A DNA stretch of 64,000 nt. Source: Amphiduros pacificus. Its lineage: Eukaryota; Annelida; Polychaeta; Phyllodocida; Hesionidae. The notes under the pieces are model-generated. The model had not been told where the DNA came from. It did no database searches and saw only the letters and a list, made by a program, of their open reading frames with translations. Position numbers and translations under genes: made by a program. The stretch lies in assembly GCA_949316495.1 (NCBI GenBank), contig OX439009.1, positions 9,666,701 to 9,730,700 on the forward strand, given 5' to 3'. Shown one piece after another: positions 49,201-59,449 of the stretch. Every line of letters begins with the position of its first letter. Position 1 is the first letter of the stretch.

Positions 49201-52059
49201 CCAAATGCTTAATCTTAAATATGTTAATCGCTAACATTTTAGCTTGGTGCACACTGTTGGAAAATGAAGACTAACTTCATTAAATATTATACATATAAAT
49301 ATCTGTTAACTATTATTCCACTCAGGTTGGTTATTTGGACGGGACCGAATAATTCTATGCCTATTGTGCGAAACAATCCGTGACCAAGCCTAGATTTGAA
49401 CATTTTAAATTTTCTACTGAGATTAGACTTTTACAACTATAAGATATCCTTTTGCATAACTATGAGCAAAAATAAAGATTCCATTATGATATCTAGTGTT
49501 ATCTAGTATTTTAGTTTGATAAAAAGCACCCCACCTGTAGGTATAAGTTTGCCCTGGGTTGATATCACATTGACTCACTTTCCCCCCGCCATCCATCCAG
49601 GGTGTCCCCCTCTGGTGGAGCCCGTGGAAATGAATCGTTGTGGCTTCATTGTAAAGGTTGTTTACTGCCTTCACGACAACCTAAATGAAGAACATGGCAG
49701 GGATCATTGATTTATTCAGCCTGATGAGGTGTAACCATGGCAGGGATCATTGATTTATTCAGCCTGATGAGGTGTAACCATGGCAGGGATCATTGATTTT
49801 TTCAGCCTGATGTGATGTAACCATGGCAAGGATCATTGATTTATTCAGTCTGATGAGGTGTAACCATGGCAAGGATCATTGATTTATTCAGTCTAATGAG
49901 GTCCAACCATGGCAGGGATCATTGATTTTTTCAGCCTTGTGAGGTGTAACCATGGCAGGGATCATTAATTTATTCAGTCTGACGAGGTGCACCCATGGCA
50001 GGGATCATTGGTTTATTCAGTCTGATGTGATGTAACCATGGCAGGGACCATTGATTTATTCAGTCTGATGCTATTATTTATCTACTCCTCACATTATATA
50101 ATTTTACTCAAGAACAAAATTTATATTGAACATACATGACTCCCATTTTGTGAATCCTTCCAGCAAGCAAACACCGTATTCTATGGAAGAACGCAATGTT
50201 TACTTGTATGAATGCTATGTTAAGAGCTTGAGGTATGTGTTTGGGGAATGCAAACATTGTCACTCACCTCCTGTCCCTCATAGACCACTATGGGTGTCCC
50301 CGGGATCTGACCATTGACCATCATGGCCAGTTTATATGAACCATCCGCAGTGGCCACTCCTGCTGCCTCTGAAACCAATTAACAATGTCCAAATGTTAGC
50401 ACCCGTGATTCCATCACACCGCTGAAAATGATTTATCTGATTATCCCAAATTATCCATATTGTTCCCCTGTCGATGACTGCTGCCTCTGAAACCAATTAA
50501 CGATGTCCAGATGTTAGCAAGTTTTTAACATATCATTCATCACATGATTTGTTTGATTATTCTAAATTATCCATATTGTTTCCTTGTCGATGACCTTTAC
50601 TTTTAATTATAAAATCACTTTTGAGAATTGATATATTTAAAAGATAGTTGGGAAAACCTTGTTGCTTGTTTTGCGATCAAAACAAAGCTTATTCTATAAG
50701 AAGAAAGGAAGTAATAATCAAACTAATTTTGAAGCCTGCCAATTTCAGCTATTCTTAAACAAATGTAATTTTGGTCACCTTGCATAGGTATGACCTCCGA
50801 ATTTAGAAAATGTTAGAAATGATGAAGAGTTTTTGAAACCAGTTCACTGCAAAATATAAAAGAGATCCAATACCATAAAATATTAATCTACATTTTAAGC
50901 AGATGTGCTGCGATTGGAAAATCGTGATCAGAATATGAATATTCATAATACTATTGACGGATATACATATTTATCAAGTTATAAGCTTTCAGGCAAATAT
51001 AATCTTCTATGTATAGCGGGTGTAATTGTTTTACTCATAAACGTTTGACAGCTTTTGAATGAATTTGATAAAAAAGGTATTGTTTTTTAAATAATGAAAA
51101 TGATATGTAGAATGATAAATACAAAGCTGTTATTTCTTCTGATCAATAACTACCTTTTAACCCCCAAAAATTAAGCCCACCTGTGGAAAAATGTAATTCT
51201 GACATATAATGAAAAACGTTTTCAATATCTCATCCTGACTTCTAATCTCAAACAACATCATAGGTTTGAGACTTAATTAGACTTAATATAATAGGTTGGT
51301 CTGTAATTGTTGTTTATAATGGTAAACAACTCCTAATCAATATTTGGATCAGTGCTTCAAACAATATACTTTGGAAGAAAAAAATAATAATTGTTATCTA
51401 TCAATATTGTCATTGTCATATCTGCATCGCACAAAGCTATTTATATTCTGAAGTTGCACATAGCTAATCCAAAATGAATCAATCTTTTTGTTGGTTGCTC
51501 TCGCTATTACGTCTTTACAGACTCATTGAACAACATTCTATTGTTAATTGCTCAGAACAATGTGTTGTAATTATGATCATTAAATAATTTTTAGGCATTT
51601 AATACATTATATAATGTGGTAATTATAATAATATAAAATATTTTATAATAATAATTATATTATTATATATTATTATATAATAATATAATATATTATTATA
51701 TAATTATATAATAATAATTATATAATAATATAATATAATATAATAAATTATATAATAAACTAATAATAATTAATAAATTATATAATAAACTAACCTTGAG
51801 GAGTGAGAGGAGTTTGGAGAGGGACACCTGAGCAGTCTGTAGGGTAAAGCTTGCCGTCCTCTCCGGCCACCAGGGGGCGGAAGTGGTCTGGGGACCTCAG
51901 AGTGGCCTCAGCACCATACTGCACCATGGTGTATCGCCGCTCCAGAACAAATTCATACTCACAGGTATCTCCATCCGGGCACCTGGGCTGCACTATGTTG
52001 CTGTCAGAGGCTGGTAGAACAATGAGAAAAATAATCCCGATAAAACGTGGATTACCCAT
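33419..52059 (-). CDS. Laccase-type multicopper oxidase, membrane-anchored, about 740 aa
   Basis: Thirteen exons join in continuous phase: 52059-51795, 50368-50268, 49680-49535, 48947-48848, 48630-48515, 48065-47962, 46549-46227, 45350-45220, 44979-44775, 37861-37768, 35820-35536, 34762-34580 and 33588-33419. They give 2223 coding bases, all with GT/AG ends. The protein has a signal peptide ([17 protein letters not shown]) and a cysteine-bearing N-terminal segment. Cupredoxin 1 has HFHG (139-142) and HWYHSH (180-185). A central cupredoxin follows. Cupredoxin 3 has HPMHMHG (537-543) and [12 protein letters not shown] (629-640). A single C-terminal helix (about 695-716) precedes a short cytoplasmic tail. 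All ligands for the type 1 and trinuclear copper sites are present, including the axial Met. Such enzymes oxidise phenols, catechols or metals with O2 reduced to water; in molluscs they are tied to cuticle/shell tanning and iron handling. Hephaestin-type ferroxidases are longer. A large inverted repeat brackets the first nine exons. Confidence 0.93.
33866..34143 (-). mobile_element. tRNA-derived SINE, old diverged copy
   Basis: Same order of blocks as the neighbouring 34.2-kb SINE: tail-side GTAGCAGATATTGTGCTG, the body, then a decayed tRNA head. Clearly older. It lies in laccase intron 12. Confidence 0.65.
34159..34461 (-). mobile_element. tRNA-derived SINE, full length
   Basis: Minus-strand copy of the family at 12.4 kb, with the tRNA head at the high-coordinate end (GGCGCAGTTGGTTAGTGCG) and an AAAC-rich tail. 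Direct repeats GGAGTAAG at 34151-34158 and 34462-34469 mark the target duplication. It lies in laccase intron 12. Confidence 0.85.
34580..34762 (-). CDS. Laccase exon 12 (HCH copper motif)
   Basis: Codes [20 protein letters not shown], the last copper-binding block with Cys, three His and the axial Met. It enters and leaves in phase 1 (acceptor TTAAAG, donor GTGAGT). Confidence 0.92.
34783..34861. repeat. (TA)n microsatellite in laccase intron 11
   Basis: TA tract ending about 20 bases upstream of the exon 12 acceptor on the gene's strand, close enough to lie across the branch-site region. Confidence 0.95.
35536..35820 (-). CDS. Laccase exon 11 (HPMHMHG copper motif)
   Basis: Codes [14 protein letters not shown] and the following cupredoxin strands ([14 protein letters not shown] at its end). 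The acceptor is TTATAG; reading frame requires phase 1 entry, which exon 10 provides. Confidence 0.92.
35830..37080. other. Laccase intron 10, distal part
   Basis: AT-rich sequence with no exon. A LINE-like 3' end may be present at about 36900-36970, where an ATTC(ATA)n tail follows. Confidence 0.4.
37085..37790. repeat. 54-bp minisatellite, about 13 copies, derived from exon 10 end
   Basis: Perfect-to-near-perfect 54-bp units. Read on the laccase strand each unit contains ATGCACACAGATTCCTAC followed by GTAAGT or GTTAGT. That is the last bases of exon 10 and its splice donor. The plus-strand open frame across it is an artefact of an 18-codon repeat. The array begins inside exon 10 and runs into intron 10. 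Confidence 0.95.
37768..37861 (-). CDS. Laccase exon 10 (Cys-rich linker)
   Basis: Codes [20 protein letters not shown] and [11 protein letters not shown], the segment between the second and third cupredoxins that links VPPQ (exon 9) to PEGQAIINH (exon 11). The donor TAC|GTAAGT is a strong consensus. The acceptor AAG at 37862-37863 is weak. An upstream AG would include an in-frame TGA, so the given start is the only one that keeps the frame. 94 bases, entering phase 0 and leaving phase 1. Confidence 0.7.
38050..38480 (+). repeat. Degenerate GTTTACTTCTGG-type repeats
   Basis: GTTTACT(C/T)CTG and TAAAC blocks recur about every 50-90 bases. They form the outer edge of the left composite block. 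Confidence 0.5.
38740..41430 (+). repeat. 190-bp satellite array, about 14 units
   Basis: The landmark AAATCGCGCCTG recurs at 38791, 38981, 39171, 39361, 39551, 39741 and onward. A 22-bp internal duplication occurs in two units 782 bases apart, giving a four-unit higher-order repeat. Located in laccase intron 9. The same satellite occurs inverted at 55.16-57.35 kb. Confidence 0.95.
41431..42470. other. Laccase intron 9, unique-looking stretch
   Basis: No exon or repeat recognised apart from weak matches. A short open stretch near 41525-41600 on the minus strand is not convincing as an exon. Confidence 0.4.
42470..43480 (+). repeat. Degenerate tandem array with AGGTCAATGACCT palindromes
   Basis: Units begin near TTTCAGG-CTG-TTGTTTCCAGG and contain AAGGTCAATGACCTTTT. 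Exact AGGTCAATGACCT palindromes start at 42502, 42762, 42807, 42986, 43116 and 43267, with several one-base variants. The same unit is found inverted at 53.4-54.6 kb. Confidence 0.85.
43650..44230 (+). repeat. 44-bp minisatellite, about 13 units
   Basis: Core CAGTCGGAGATAGGTCCTGT plus TATATCATATAAACTGACATATA. Central copies are identical and outer copies decay. Located in laccase intron 9. Confidence 0.9.
44775..44979 (-). CDS. Laccase exon 9
   Basis: Codes [16 protein letters not shown] through LPTVPPQ, part of the inter-domain region. Acceptor TTTCAG, donor CAG|GTTAAT, leaving phase 0. Confidence 0.88.
45220..45350 (-). CDS. Laccase exon 8
   Basis: Codes [10 protein letters not shown] through CYMLNCPFQ. 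The Cys-x-x-LNCPF block is characteristic of animal laccases. Enters phase 0, leaves phase 2. Confidence 0.9.
45611..46080. mobile_element. MITE-like element, 470 bp, in laccase intron 7
   Basis: Terminal inverted repeats GGGACGGTCCATTATTCATT and, complemented, GGGACGGACCATTATTCTTT (about 18 of 20 match). No open frame; target duplication not clear. A fragment of the same end occurs at 14.0 kb. Confidence 0.75.
46166..46203. repeat. Poly(A) tract
   Basis: Run of about 37 A, 24 bases from the donor of laccase exon 7. Confidence 0.95.
46227..46549 (-). CDS. Laccase exon 7 (second cupredoxin)
   Basis: Codes [20 protein letters not shown] through DDPNK, including [10 protein letters not shown] and [12 protein letters not shown], typical of the non-copper middle domain. 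Donor AAG|GTATGG. Confidence 0.93.
47440..47690 (-). repeat. Unclassified dispersed repeat, copy B
   Basis: Complement of the 20.0-20.26-kb repeat with shared blocks in order. It has an extra segment around 47525-47560 that copy A lacks. Located in laccase intron 6. Confidence 0.6.
47962..48065 (-). CDS. Laccase exon 6
   Basis: Codes [18 protein letters not shown] through [13 protein letters not shown]. Acceptor TTTTTAG, donor AAAG|GTTGGT. Confidence 0.9.
48515..48630 (-). CDS. Laccase exon 5
   Basis: Codes [19 protein letters not shown] and a short linker. Acceptor CTGCAG, donor GTGAGT, leaving phase 2. Confidence 0.9.
48848..48947 (-). CDS. Laccase exon 4 (HSH copper motif)
   Basis: Codes [19 protein letters not shown] and LIVLPDP, the second copper block of cupredoxin 1. 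Confidence 0.93.
49535..49680 (-). CDS. Laccase exon 3 (HFHG copper motif)
   Basis: Codes [20 protein letters not shown] and [13 protein letters not shown], the first copper block. The acceptor ATTTAG lies 12 bases from a 43-bp tandem array. Confidence 0.93.
49693..50075. repeat. 43-bp minisatellite, about 9 copies, in laccase intron 2
   Basis: Core CATGGCAGGGATCATTGATT plus TATTCAG-CTGATGAGGTGTAAC, repeated every 43 bases with few changes. Confidence 0.95.
50268..50368 (-). CDS. Laccase exon 2
   Basis: Codes [20 protein letters not shown] and VYEGQE, the start of cupredoxin 1. Acceptor TTTCAG, donor GAG|GTGAGT. Confidence 0.92.
50400..51790. other. Laccase intron 1, AT-rich
   Basis: No repeat family recognised. 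ATA/TAAT-rich low-complexity sequence fills 51590-51790, next to the exon 1 donor. Confidence 0.5.
51795..52059 (-). CDS. Laccase exon 1 (signal peptide and N-terminal segment)
   Basis: The ATG at 52059 starts the hydrophobic leader [18 protein letters not shown]. The exon continues through [20 protein letters not shown] to TPQG. It leaves phase 1 at CAAG|GTTAGT, fitting exon 2. Confidence 0.88.
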
Positions 52060-52226
52060 AGTGGATATTATGTGAATATGAAATTTTGACAATGTGTGTA
52101 TGTGTATGTATTGTTCAATCAGTTCCCTACAGTCTTATGACGATGGATTGACCGTCTCATCCTTTAAACACGTAGTCCAACTCGTCTCAGTTCACTTCCT
52201 ATCGTGGGAGGCTTCAAGGTAGGACA

Positions 52227-52233
52227 TTATATA
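52227..52233 (-). promoter_or_regulatory. Candidate TATA box of the laccase gene
   Basis: TATATAA on the minus strand, 168 bases upstream of the start codon. A transcription start near 52200 would give a 5' UTR of about 140 bases. Motif only. Confidence 0.35.
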
Positions 52234-52925
52234 GGTTATATTTGAACACAGTTCAGGATATCGTTTTCCAACCCTTTTTTTTCTCCAATTCCTCAGTACA
52301 GGTCATATTAGATCTTATTTCTTCAGGAAGCATCCCGTCCTTCAAGGTACCTATTCTGAATCATGTACTAATTTTGGTTTAAAAAAGTATGCTTAACTTT
52401 TAAATAGATGATTTTCTCAAGTTTTATTTCATTATTCTAAATAAGTACAAATCATTATATATTAAATACCTTTGAGGTAGGTAAAAGTATACCGACTTGT
52501 ATTCAATACATTTCCTTATTTGACAATGGTATAAAGTAATAAAGATACAGAGAATGAAAAGGTTGTATTCTATTAAAACCCCAAAAGGGATTGCTGACGC
52601 AGCATAAAATATAATGACTTGGGTAAGGACAGTTTCCAGGTTATATTTGAGGACAATTCAGAATATCATTTATCCTCGGTCTTCAGCAGGGGTGTCTCTA
52701 TGTTGGTCCTGTCTGCTTTTATGTCAACATAGTTGTTCCTAGATTATGCCAACATTTTTCACACTGCGTGAAAAATTAGATTTACAAGAGGCCAATATGT
52801 ATATATTGTTGAAGTAAATTTGAAATTAACATGACCTTTCAGACATATTTACAAACTGTAAATTGGCAATTTACAAGACCTTTAATGTATGCATCAAAGA
52901 CAGTAAAGACCGGAATTTGCAAGCC

Positions 52926-53165
52926 TTTACAAAATCAGAAAAGATGTTAAATTTCAAATAAACAAGACAAATACAAGATACTATATGCTTGTAAAGATGA
53001 ACAAGATGCATGTGAAAAGCTTGTCAAATATGATCTTTACTTGATCTTTACAAAATCAGATCAGATGTTAAATTTCAAATAAACAAGACAAATACAAGAT
53101 ACTATATGCATGTAAAGATGAACAAGATGCATGTGAAAAGCTTGTCAAATATGATCTTTACTTGG
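52926..53165. repeat. Tandem duplication, about 120 bp, 2 near-identical copies
   Basis: ACAAAATCAG-AAGATGTTAAA through TCAAATATGATCTTTACTTG occurs twice with only a few changes, so the duplication is recent. It lies at the inner edge of the right composite block. Confidence 0.9.
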
Positions 53166-53439
53166 ACACAAAATATGCTTAAATGTATTATTTTGACATT
53201 TACAATATTTAGCTAAGATTCTTATATATAAAGACAGCATATTTACAAGAGAGATCTTTACTTGAAGGTTATACCTCAGGGCATTTGGATAATTGATAAT
53301 AAAGGGCATTTGGATTTTTGCACTAATGGCCATTGTTAGGAAAATAACAATTAAAAAGGTCATTGAAATAAAATTGCTGAAACAATCTGTCTGAAATGAA
53401 AATAATTTATAGAAATAAAAATAACATACACATTTGAAA

Positions 53440-54600
53440 GACATTTCCAAAAATGGCAAAAGGTCATTGACCATTTCTGCACAAAAGTTTTCTAAAATAC
53501 AGGTTCATTGTCCTTGAAAGGAAAAAAGGAGCCTTAAACTACAAAACATAAATATCCTGAAACTATATGTGACCTTCTCAATCAAGTCCCTTGTTAGAGC
53601 TGTATCATTACTTGTAAAAGGTCAATGACCTTGCCTGAAAATAAGCAGCTCTGAAACATAATTAAAATCAAGATATTTATCCTTGGATAGGTTGTGACCT
53701 TTTCAACCAGGGCACTTATTATAATAATGCACAAACAGCAAAAGTTTATTTACATAAAAAAGGTCAATGCCCTAACATGGGAATAATCAATAGTGAAACA
53801 GGACAAGGCACATCATATTATTGAATTGTGTGTCATCTTTTCAATCAAGGACCTTTTTCAGTAGTTGATATCATTGAATTTTATAAGACCTTATCAATCA
53901 AGGTCTTTGTTAGTGCAAAGAATAGTGATAGATCATTGACCTTTCAAAAAAAAAAAAAATAAAAAAGGTGAAACAAAATGACAGTTTATAAGATATTGAA
54001 TAATTTGTGGCTCTCTCGATTAAGGCCCTTAATAGAACAGTGCACAAAACAGAAAAAGGTCATTGACCTTGCATCAAAACAAGCAGTCCTGGAAGAAGAC
54101 AAAATGCAATGTATATCAATCTTTGATATATGTGAACCTTTTAATCTGAGTCCTTGTACGAACATTGCATAAACTGTTGGAAGGTCATTGACCTTTATTT
54201 GAAACCAGCAATCCTGAAACAAAACAAACTGTACATCAAAGTATGTTTCTTGTCAATGACCTTGCATCAAAATAAGTAGATATGAAACAAAACAAAAGGA
54301 AAGGTTGTGTGATGTATGGTTGTCATTGAATAATATGTAACCATTCAAATCAAGGTCCTTGTGAGAACAGTATGTGGACTTGTCATTGACCCTGTCTGAA
54401 AACTAGCACCTCTGAAACAAAACAAAAGACAATGTATGTTATATATAATTATATTTGACCTTGATGGTTTGATCTTTTCAATCATCTCCCTTGTCAAAAC
54501 AGTGCATAAACTCGTAAAAGCTCATTGACCTTGCCTGGAGATATGCAGTCCTGAAACAGAGTAAAATCAAATTATATTGTTACAGTAAAAAGTATATCCT
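53440..54600 (-). repeat. Degenerate tandem array with AGGTCA-N-TGACCT palindromes, inverted copy
   Basis: On the minus strand units read TCAGGACTGCTTGTTTTGAT then GCAAGGTCAATGACC, matching the 42.5-43.5-kb array. Exact palindromes start at 53619, 54057 and 54182, with at least five near matches. Confidence 0.85.
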
Positions 54601-55150
54601 TGGAGGTAGTGTTTTCTGGAGGAAACTGCCCTGCAAAACAATATTGCCTTTTTCTACCGCCTAAATTCATACTGTTAAATGAACTATGATATGTAAATGG
54701 CATGTGGAGGTTTCAGCCTGTCACTGCTCCTGTATGGAAATGGACATTCAATGTGTTACAAGTGTGTTATAATGTTTAGTGAGGCACACAAGTATCCTAG
54801 TCCTGCCCGCTCATCTGCTGTGTGAGTGTTTTCTGCCAAATGGTAACTTTCCAGGAAGTTAAACAAAATTTATAAGTCACCATTGATGTAATGAGGGGGC
54901 GAATGAATGCCCCTTGTCCCAGATGAAAGAAGATAAATTATATGACCGGATGGCCCAGACTGATTAACCCCAAAACATCTGGACATTTGCAAGAGTGGGA
55001 AAAAAGGGAAAATTATTGACAAGGATAATGTGTTCATGTCTCACATGCTGTCTGCCGTGTAAAACCAAACACCAACTGAATTTCTATCAGTATCTAATTT
55101 ATAACTCAGCAAATAAAAATGTCAACCAGAATTTGTCAAGAATTGTCAAG
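54601..55150. other. Non-repetitive spacer in the right composite block
   Basis: No gene or repeat recognised. It does not obviously match the equivalent spacer at 41.4-42.5 kb. Confidence 0.4.
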
Positions 55151-55159
55151 AAATGGATC

Positions 55160-57350
55160 TCTTCCCAAATGTAACTTACAAACCAACATTGGCTGATATC
55201 TTGGCTTGTAGTGAACATATTTTCACTCTGAAAAGTCCTAACAGTATCTAAACAACCTCAGGATCATGGAAATATAGATATCTAAGAGATCTGATGTTGA
55301 ATAGTACCATAAAGGTGTAAAAAACGGCAGGCGCGAGTTTAATGTTTTATACCATTCTTGTCACTTCCCGTGCAAGATTTGCTAATATCTTGGCTTGTAG
55401 TGAACATATTTTCACTCTGAAAAGTCCTAACAGTATCTAAACAACCTCAGGATCATGGAAATAGAGATATCTAAGAGCTCTGAATTTTAAATAGTACCAT
55501 AAAGGTGTAAAAAACGGCAGGCGCGATTTTAATGTTTTATACATTTCTTGTCACTTCCCATGCAAGATTTGCTAATATCTTGGCTTGTAGTCAACATATT
55601 TTCACCCTGAAAAGACCAAACAGAATCTAGACAACCTCATGAACATGGAGTTAGAGATATCTAAGAGATTTGAATGTTGAATAGTACCATAAAGGTGTAA
55701 AAAACGGCAGGCGAGATTTTAATGTTTTATACCTTTCTTGTCACTTCCCATGCAAGATTTGCTAATATCTTGGCTTGTAGTGAACATATTTTCACTCTGA
55801 AAAGACCAAACAGTATCTAAACAACCTCAGAATCATTGATATAGAGATATCTAAGAGATCTGTATGGTAAATAGTACCATAAAGGTGTAAAAAACGGCAG
55901 GCGCGATTTTAATGTTTTATATCTTTCTTGTCACTTAAAATCCAAGATTTGCTAATATCTTGGCTTGTAGTGAATATATTTTCACTCTGAAAAGACCAAA
56001 CAGTATCTAAACAACCTCAGGATCATGGAAATAGAGATATCTAAGAGATCTAAATGTTGAATAGTACCATAAAGGTGTAAAAAACGGCAGGCGCGATTTT
56101 AATGTTTTATACATTTCTTGTCACTTCCCATGCAAGATTTGCTAATATCTTGGCTTGTAGTGAACATATTTTCACTCTGAAAAGTCCTAACAGTATCTAA
56201 ACAACCTCAGGATCATGGAAATATAGATGAATTAGAGATCTAAATGTTAAATAGTACCATAAAGGTGTAAAAAACGGCAGGCGCGATTTTAATGTTTTAT
56301 ATATTTCTTGTCACTTCCCATGCAAGATTTGCTAATATCTTGGCTTGTAGTGAACATATTTTCACTCTGAAAAGTCCTAACAGTATCTAAACAACCTCAG
56401 GATCATGGAAATATAGATATCTAAGAGATCTGAATGTTGAATAGTACCATAAAGGTGTAAAAAACGGCAGGCGCGATTTTAATGTTTTATACCTTTCTTG
56501 TCACTTCCCATGCAAGATTTGCTAATATCTTGGCTTGTAGTGAACATATTTTCACTTTGAAAAGTCCTAACAGTATTTTAACAACCTCAGGACCATGGAA
56601 ATATAGATAAATTAGAGATCTGAATGTTAAATAGTACCATAAAGGTGTAAAAAACGGCAGGCGCGATTTTAATGTTTTATACCTTTCTTGTCACTTCCCA
56701 TGCAAGATTTGCTAATATCTTGGCTTGTAGTGAACATATCCTAACAGTATCTAAACAACCTCAAGATCATGGAAATAGAGATATCTAAGAGATCTGAATA
56801 TTGAATAGTACCATAAAGGTGTAAAAAACGGCAGGTGCGATTTTAATGTTTTATACATTTCTTTTCACTTCCCATGCAAGATTTGCTAATATCTTGGCTT
56901 GTAGTGAACATATTTTCACTCTGAAAAGTCCTAACAGTATCTAAACAACCTCAGGATCATAGAAATAGAGATATCTAAGAGATCTGTATGGTAAATAGTA
57001 CCATAAAGGTGTAAAAAACAGCAGGCGCGATTTTAACTTGTCACTTCAAATCCAAGATTTGCTAATATCTTGGCTTGTAGTGAACATATTTTCACTCTGA
57101 AAAGACCAAACAGTATCTAAACAACCTCAGGATCATGGAAATAGAGATATCTAAGCGATCTGAATATTGAATAGTACCATAAAGGTGTAAAAAACGGCAG
57201 GCGCGATTTTAATGTTTTATACCTTTCTTGTCACTTCCCATGCAAGATTTGCTAATATCTTGGCATGTAGTGAACATATTTACACTCTGAAAAGTCCTAA
57301 CAGTATCTGAAAAACCTGAGGAACATGCAAATAGAGATCTCTTGTCACTT
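55160..57350 (-). repeat. 190-bp satellite array, inverted, about 11 units
   Basis: Units with landmark AAAACGGCAGGCGCGATTTT recur about every 190 bases. Complemented, they match the 38.7-41.4-kb satellite through most of the unit (GTACTATTTA, AGATATCTC, AAGATATTAGCAAATCTT). Confidence 0.95.
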
Positions 57351-57399
57351 ACAATGCAATATATAATATCCTGATGTAGTAATTTATCAATTTGTAAGT

Positions 57400-59380
57400 C
57401 CTCAAATAAAGTCCTCAAATGCATATTTTCCAATGTTGTATGCATATGTGCATATATGCAATTCCAAGAGCTACTAATCATAGAAGTAATTTTACATATT
57501 TGTTTGTCCTTTCATGTGAAGCTCTTTATGTAACATGTATAAAAAAATCCCTATTCTCATTTACATATACGAATATATGATCAAAATGTCCAAGTTGAAA
57601 AATACAATTAACCATAATATTGATTAAAGGTGATATGAATATATACTGATATTAACAACATAAATACAATATTGTAAAGACATTCAACAATCTTTACAAC
57701 ATTGTTTATGAACTGATATGTGCAATTTGATATATTTGGTAAAATACAACATATTTAAGCATTGTAAATAAGTAAATGGTATTTACAAAATTGTTTATTA
57801 GCTGAAAGATCTTCATTGGTCTTTACAATGGAAAAACAATACATGTTTATTTTTGTAAATCTTATTTTTCGGGCAGTGTCAAATATTTAAAAGAATTATG
57901 ATTTTGTTATTCTAAATGAACAGAAATCATGGTATATTTATACTTACAATATGAGTTGCTCCAAATTAAAGAGACATAGCAACGCTTGGTATCCGATTCT
58001 TTGATCACAAGATGGGGTTATTTCTGTGTCTATATTGAAATATGACTAGACCCTCTGTGCAAGAAATACTTATTACTTAACGATGGTGTAAAGTTAACAA
58101 AATAATCGTGAATAAAGTGTAAACTAAAAGAATGCACATTGCTGATTCAGAATAAATGTTGTGGAATTACTTGTATGTAATCTAAAAATTATGTCTCATG
58201 ACGTGTACTTCCCTTAAAGCATTCATGAAATGTGGTTTGCAAGCATTTTTTCCTTGCATAATATAAATGTTTATATCCCAAACTTTGCGATCATTATTAC
58301 CCATCATATTTCCCCAACTTTAATTTCTGTGTCATTCTGCTAAAATCAAAAGCATCTATTGGACACTTTGTCAACAAACTTTGCTTAGCTGACCAGTGAT
58401 CTTGAGCAAACACCTGCTTAGTAAAGTGTTGCTAACAATGGAGCACCTTTAGATTGGGGCAATGGAGTGATTAGGCTTACAGAGCCCTGTTTGTCCATTT
58501 ATGGTTGTCCAATGGTACCTGCCTAACACTCTGACAGACCACGCTAGAGGTCACATGATTACATACATGTGGCCACCTTGTGGACAAAAGAGTACAGGCA
58601 GTTCTTGACACTTTCAGCAAAACACAATAACCATGGTCTGTATATTTTGGTTAATTTTATTGGGATAGCTTGCTTATATCACAGTTTTGTGGGCACATAT
58701 CATTTAAGCATTTCAACAATTTTCTGTTTTATAAGTTCAAATTAAATATGTAAAATAAGTCTGGGCATTATATAGCACACCTCACATTCAATGTAAATAA
58801 TTACATGCTGACCTTATATACCTACCTGCAGAGAATCAACTAAAAACGGTGTCTTAAATTTAAATTGGACATGGGTTATAAATATCTATTTGATATATTT
58901 TTGCATTACTTTTGATATCATCTTAGACAAACATATTATTGGAATATTTTAGTCTATACATTTAACTTTGGCTGCTTTGTTAAATTACTGAATATCTGTC
59001 TTTATAAAACAACTTATAAAGATGACTGATAAAGACGTTGACTATTTGTGTGATTTACATTTGTCGAATCATACATTTCAACATGGCAAGGTCATAACGG
59101 CTGACTGACATGTTTTTGTTTTAAGAGAGAGAGGACAGGGTTTCATGCCAAAATAGTATATTAAATGCTTTATGTATTCAACTCTGAAACATATGAGGAA
59201 TCTATTTAATAGTGCTCGCTCAGTTAATAGTGAGAAATCTCCAGATAATAAAGCCACAAGGCTGGATTCGTGCTTTGAAAGTTTTGATAATTCACCACAC
59301 AGTGTGGACAGTGACAGTGTTTGGTTGGTATGGAGATAGGGATGAGATATGGGCAATAAGAGGAAATTTATAGGGATCAT
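57400..59380. other. Intergenic, AT-rich
   Basis: TTTACAA-type degenerate repeats continue to about 57860 and then fade. No gene recognised. Confidence 0.4.
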
Positions 59381-59449
59381 ATTTCTGGCTTAAAGAAGAC
59401 TTCCAAGCTATATATGAAGAAAAAGGAGATGTCTTTTCCTTCACCTACA

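Noticed and set aside
49693-50075. Direct repeats resembling a CRISPR array
   Set aside because: Units are contiguous tandem copies with no unique spacers, in a eukaryotic intron.
52060-52092. Upstream extension of the laccase start (SKFHIHIIST)
   Set aside because: That extension would need a TTG start. The ATG at 52059 is followed directly by a good signal peptide.
53145-53474. Minus-strand open frame of 109 codons, hydrophobic
   Set aside because: It lies across the edge of a degenerate tandem array and its hydrophobic look follows from AT-rich codons.
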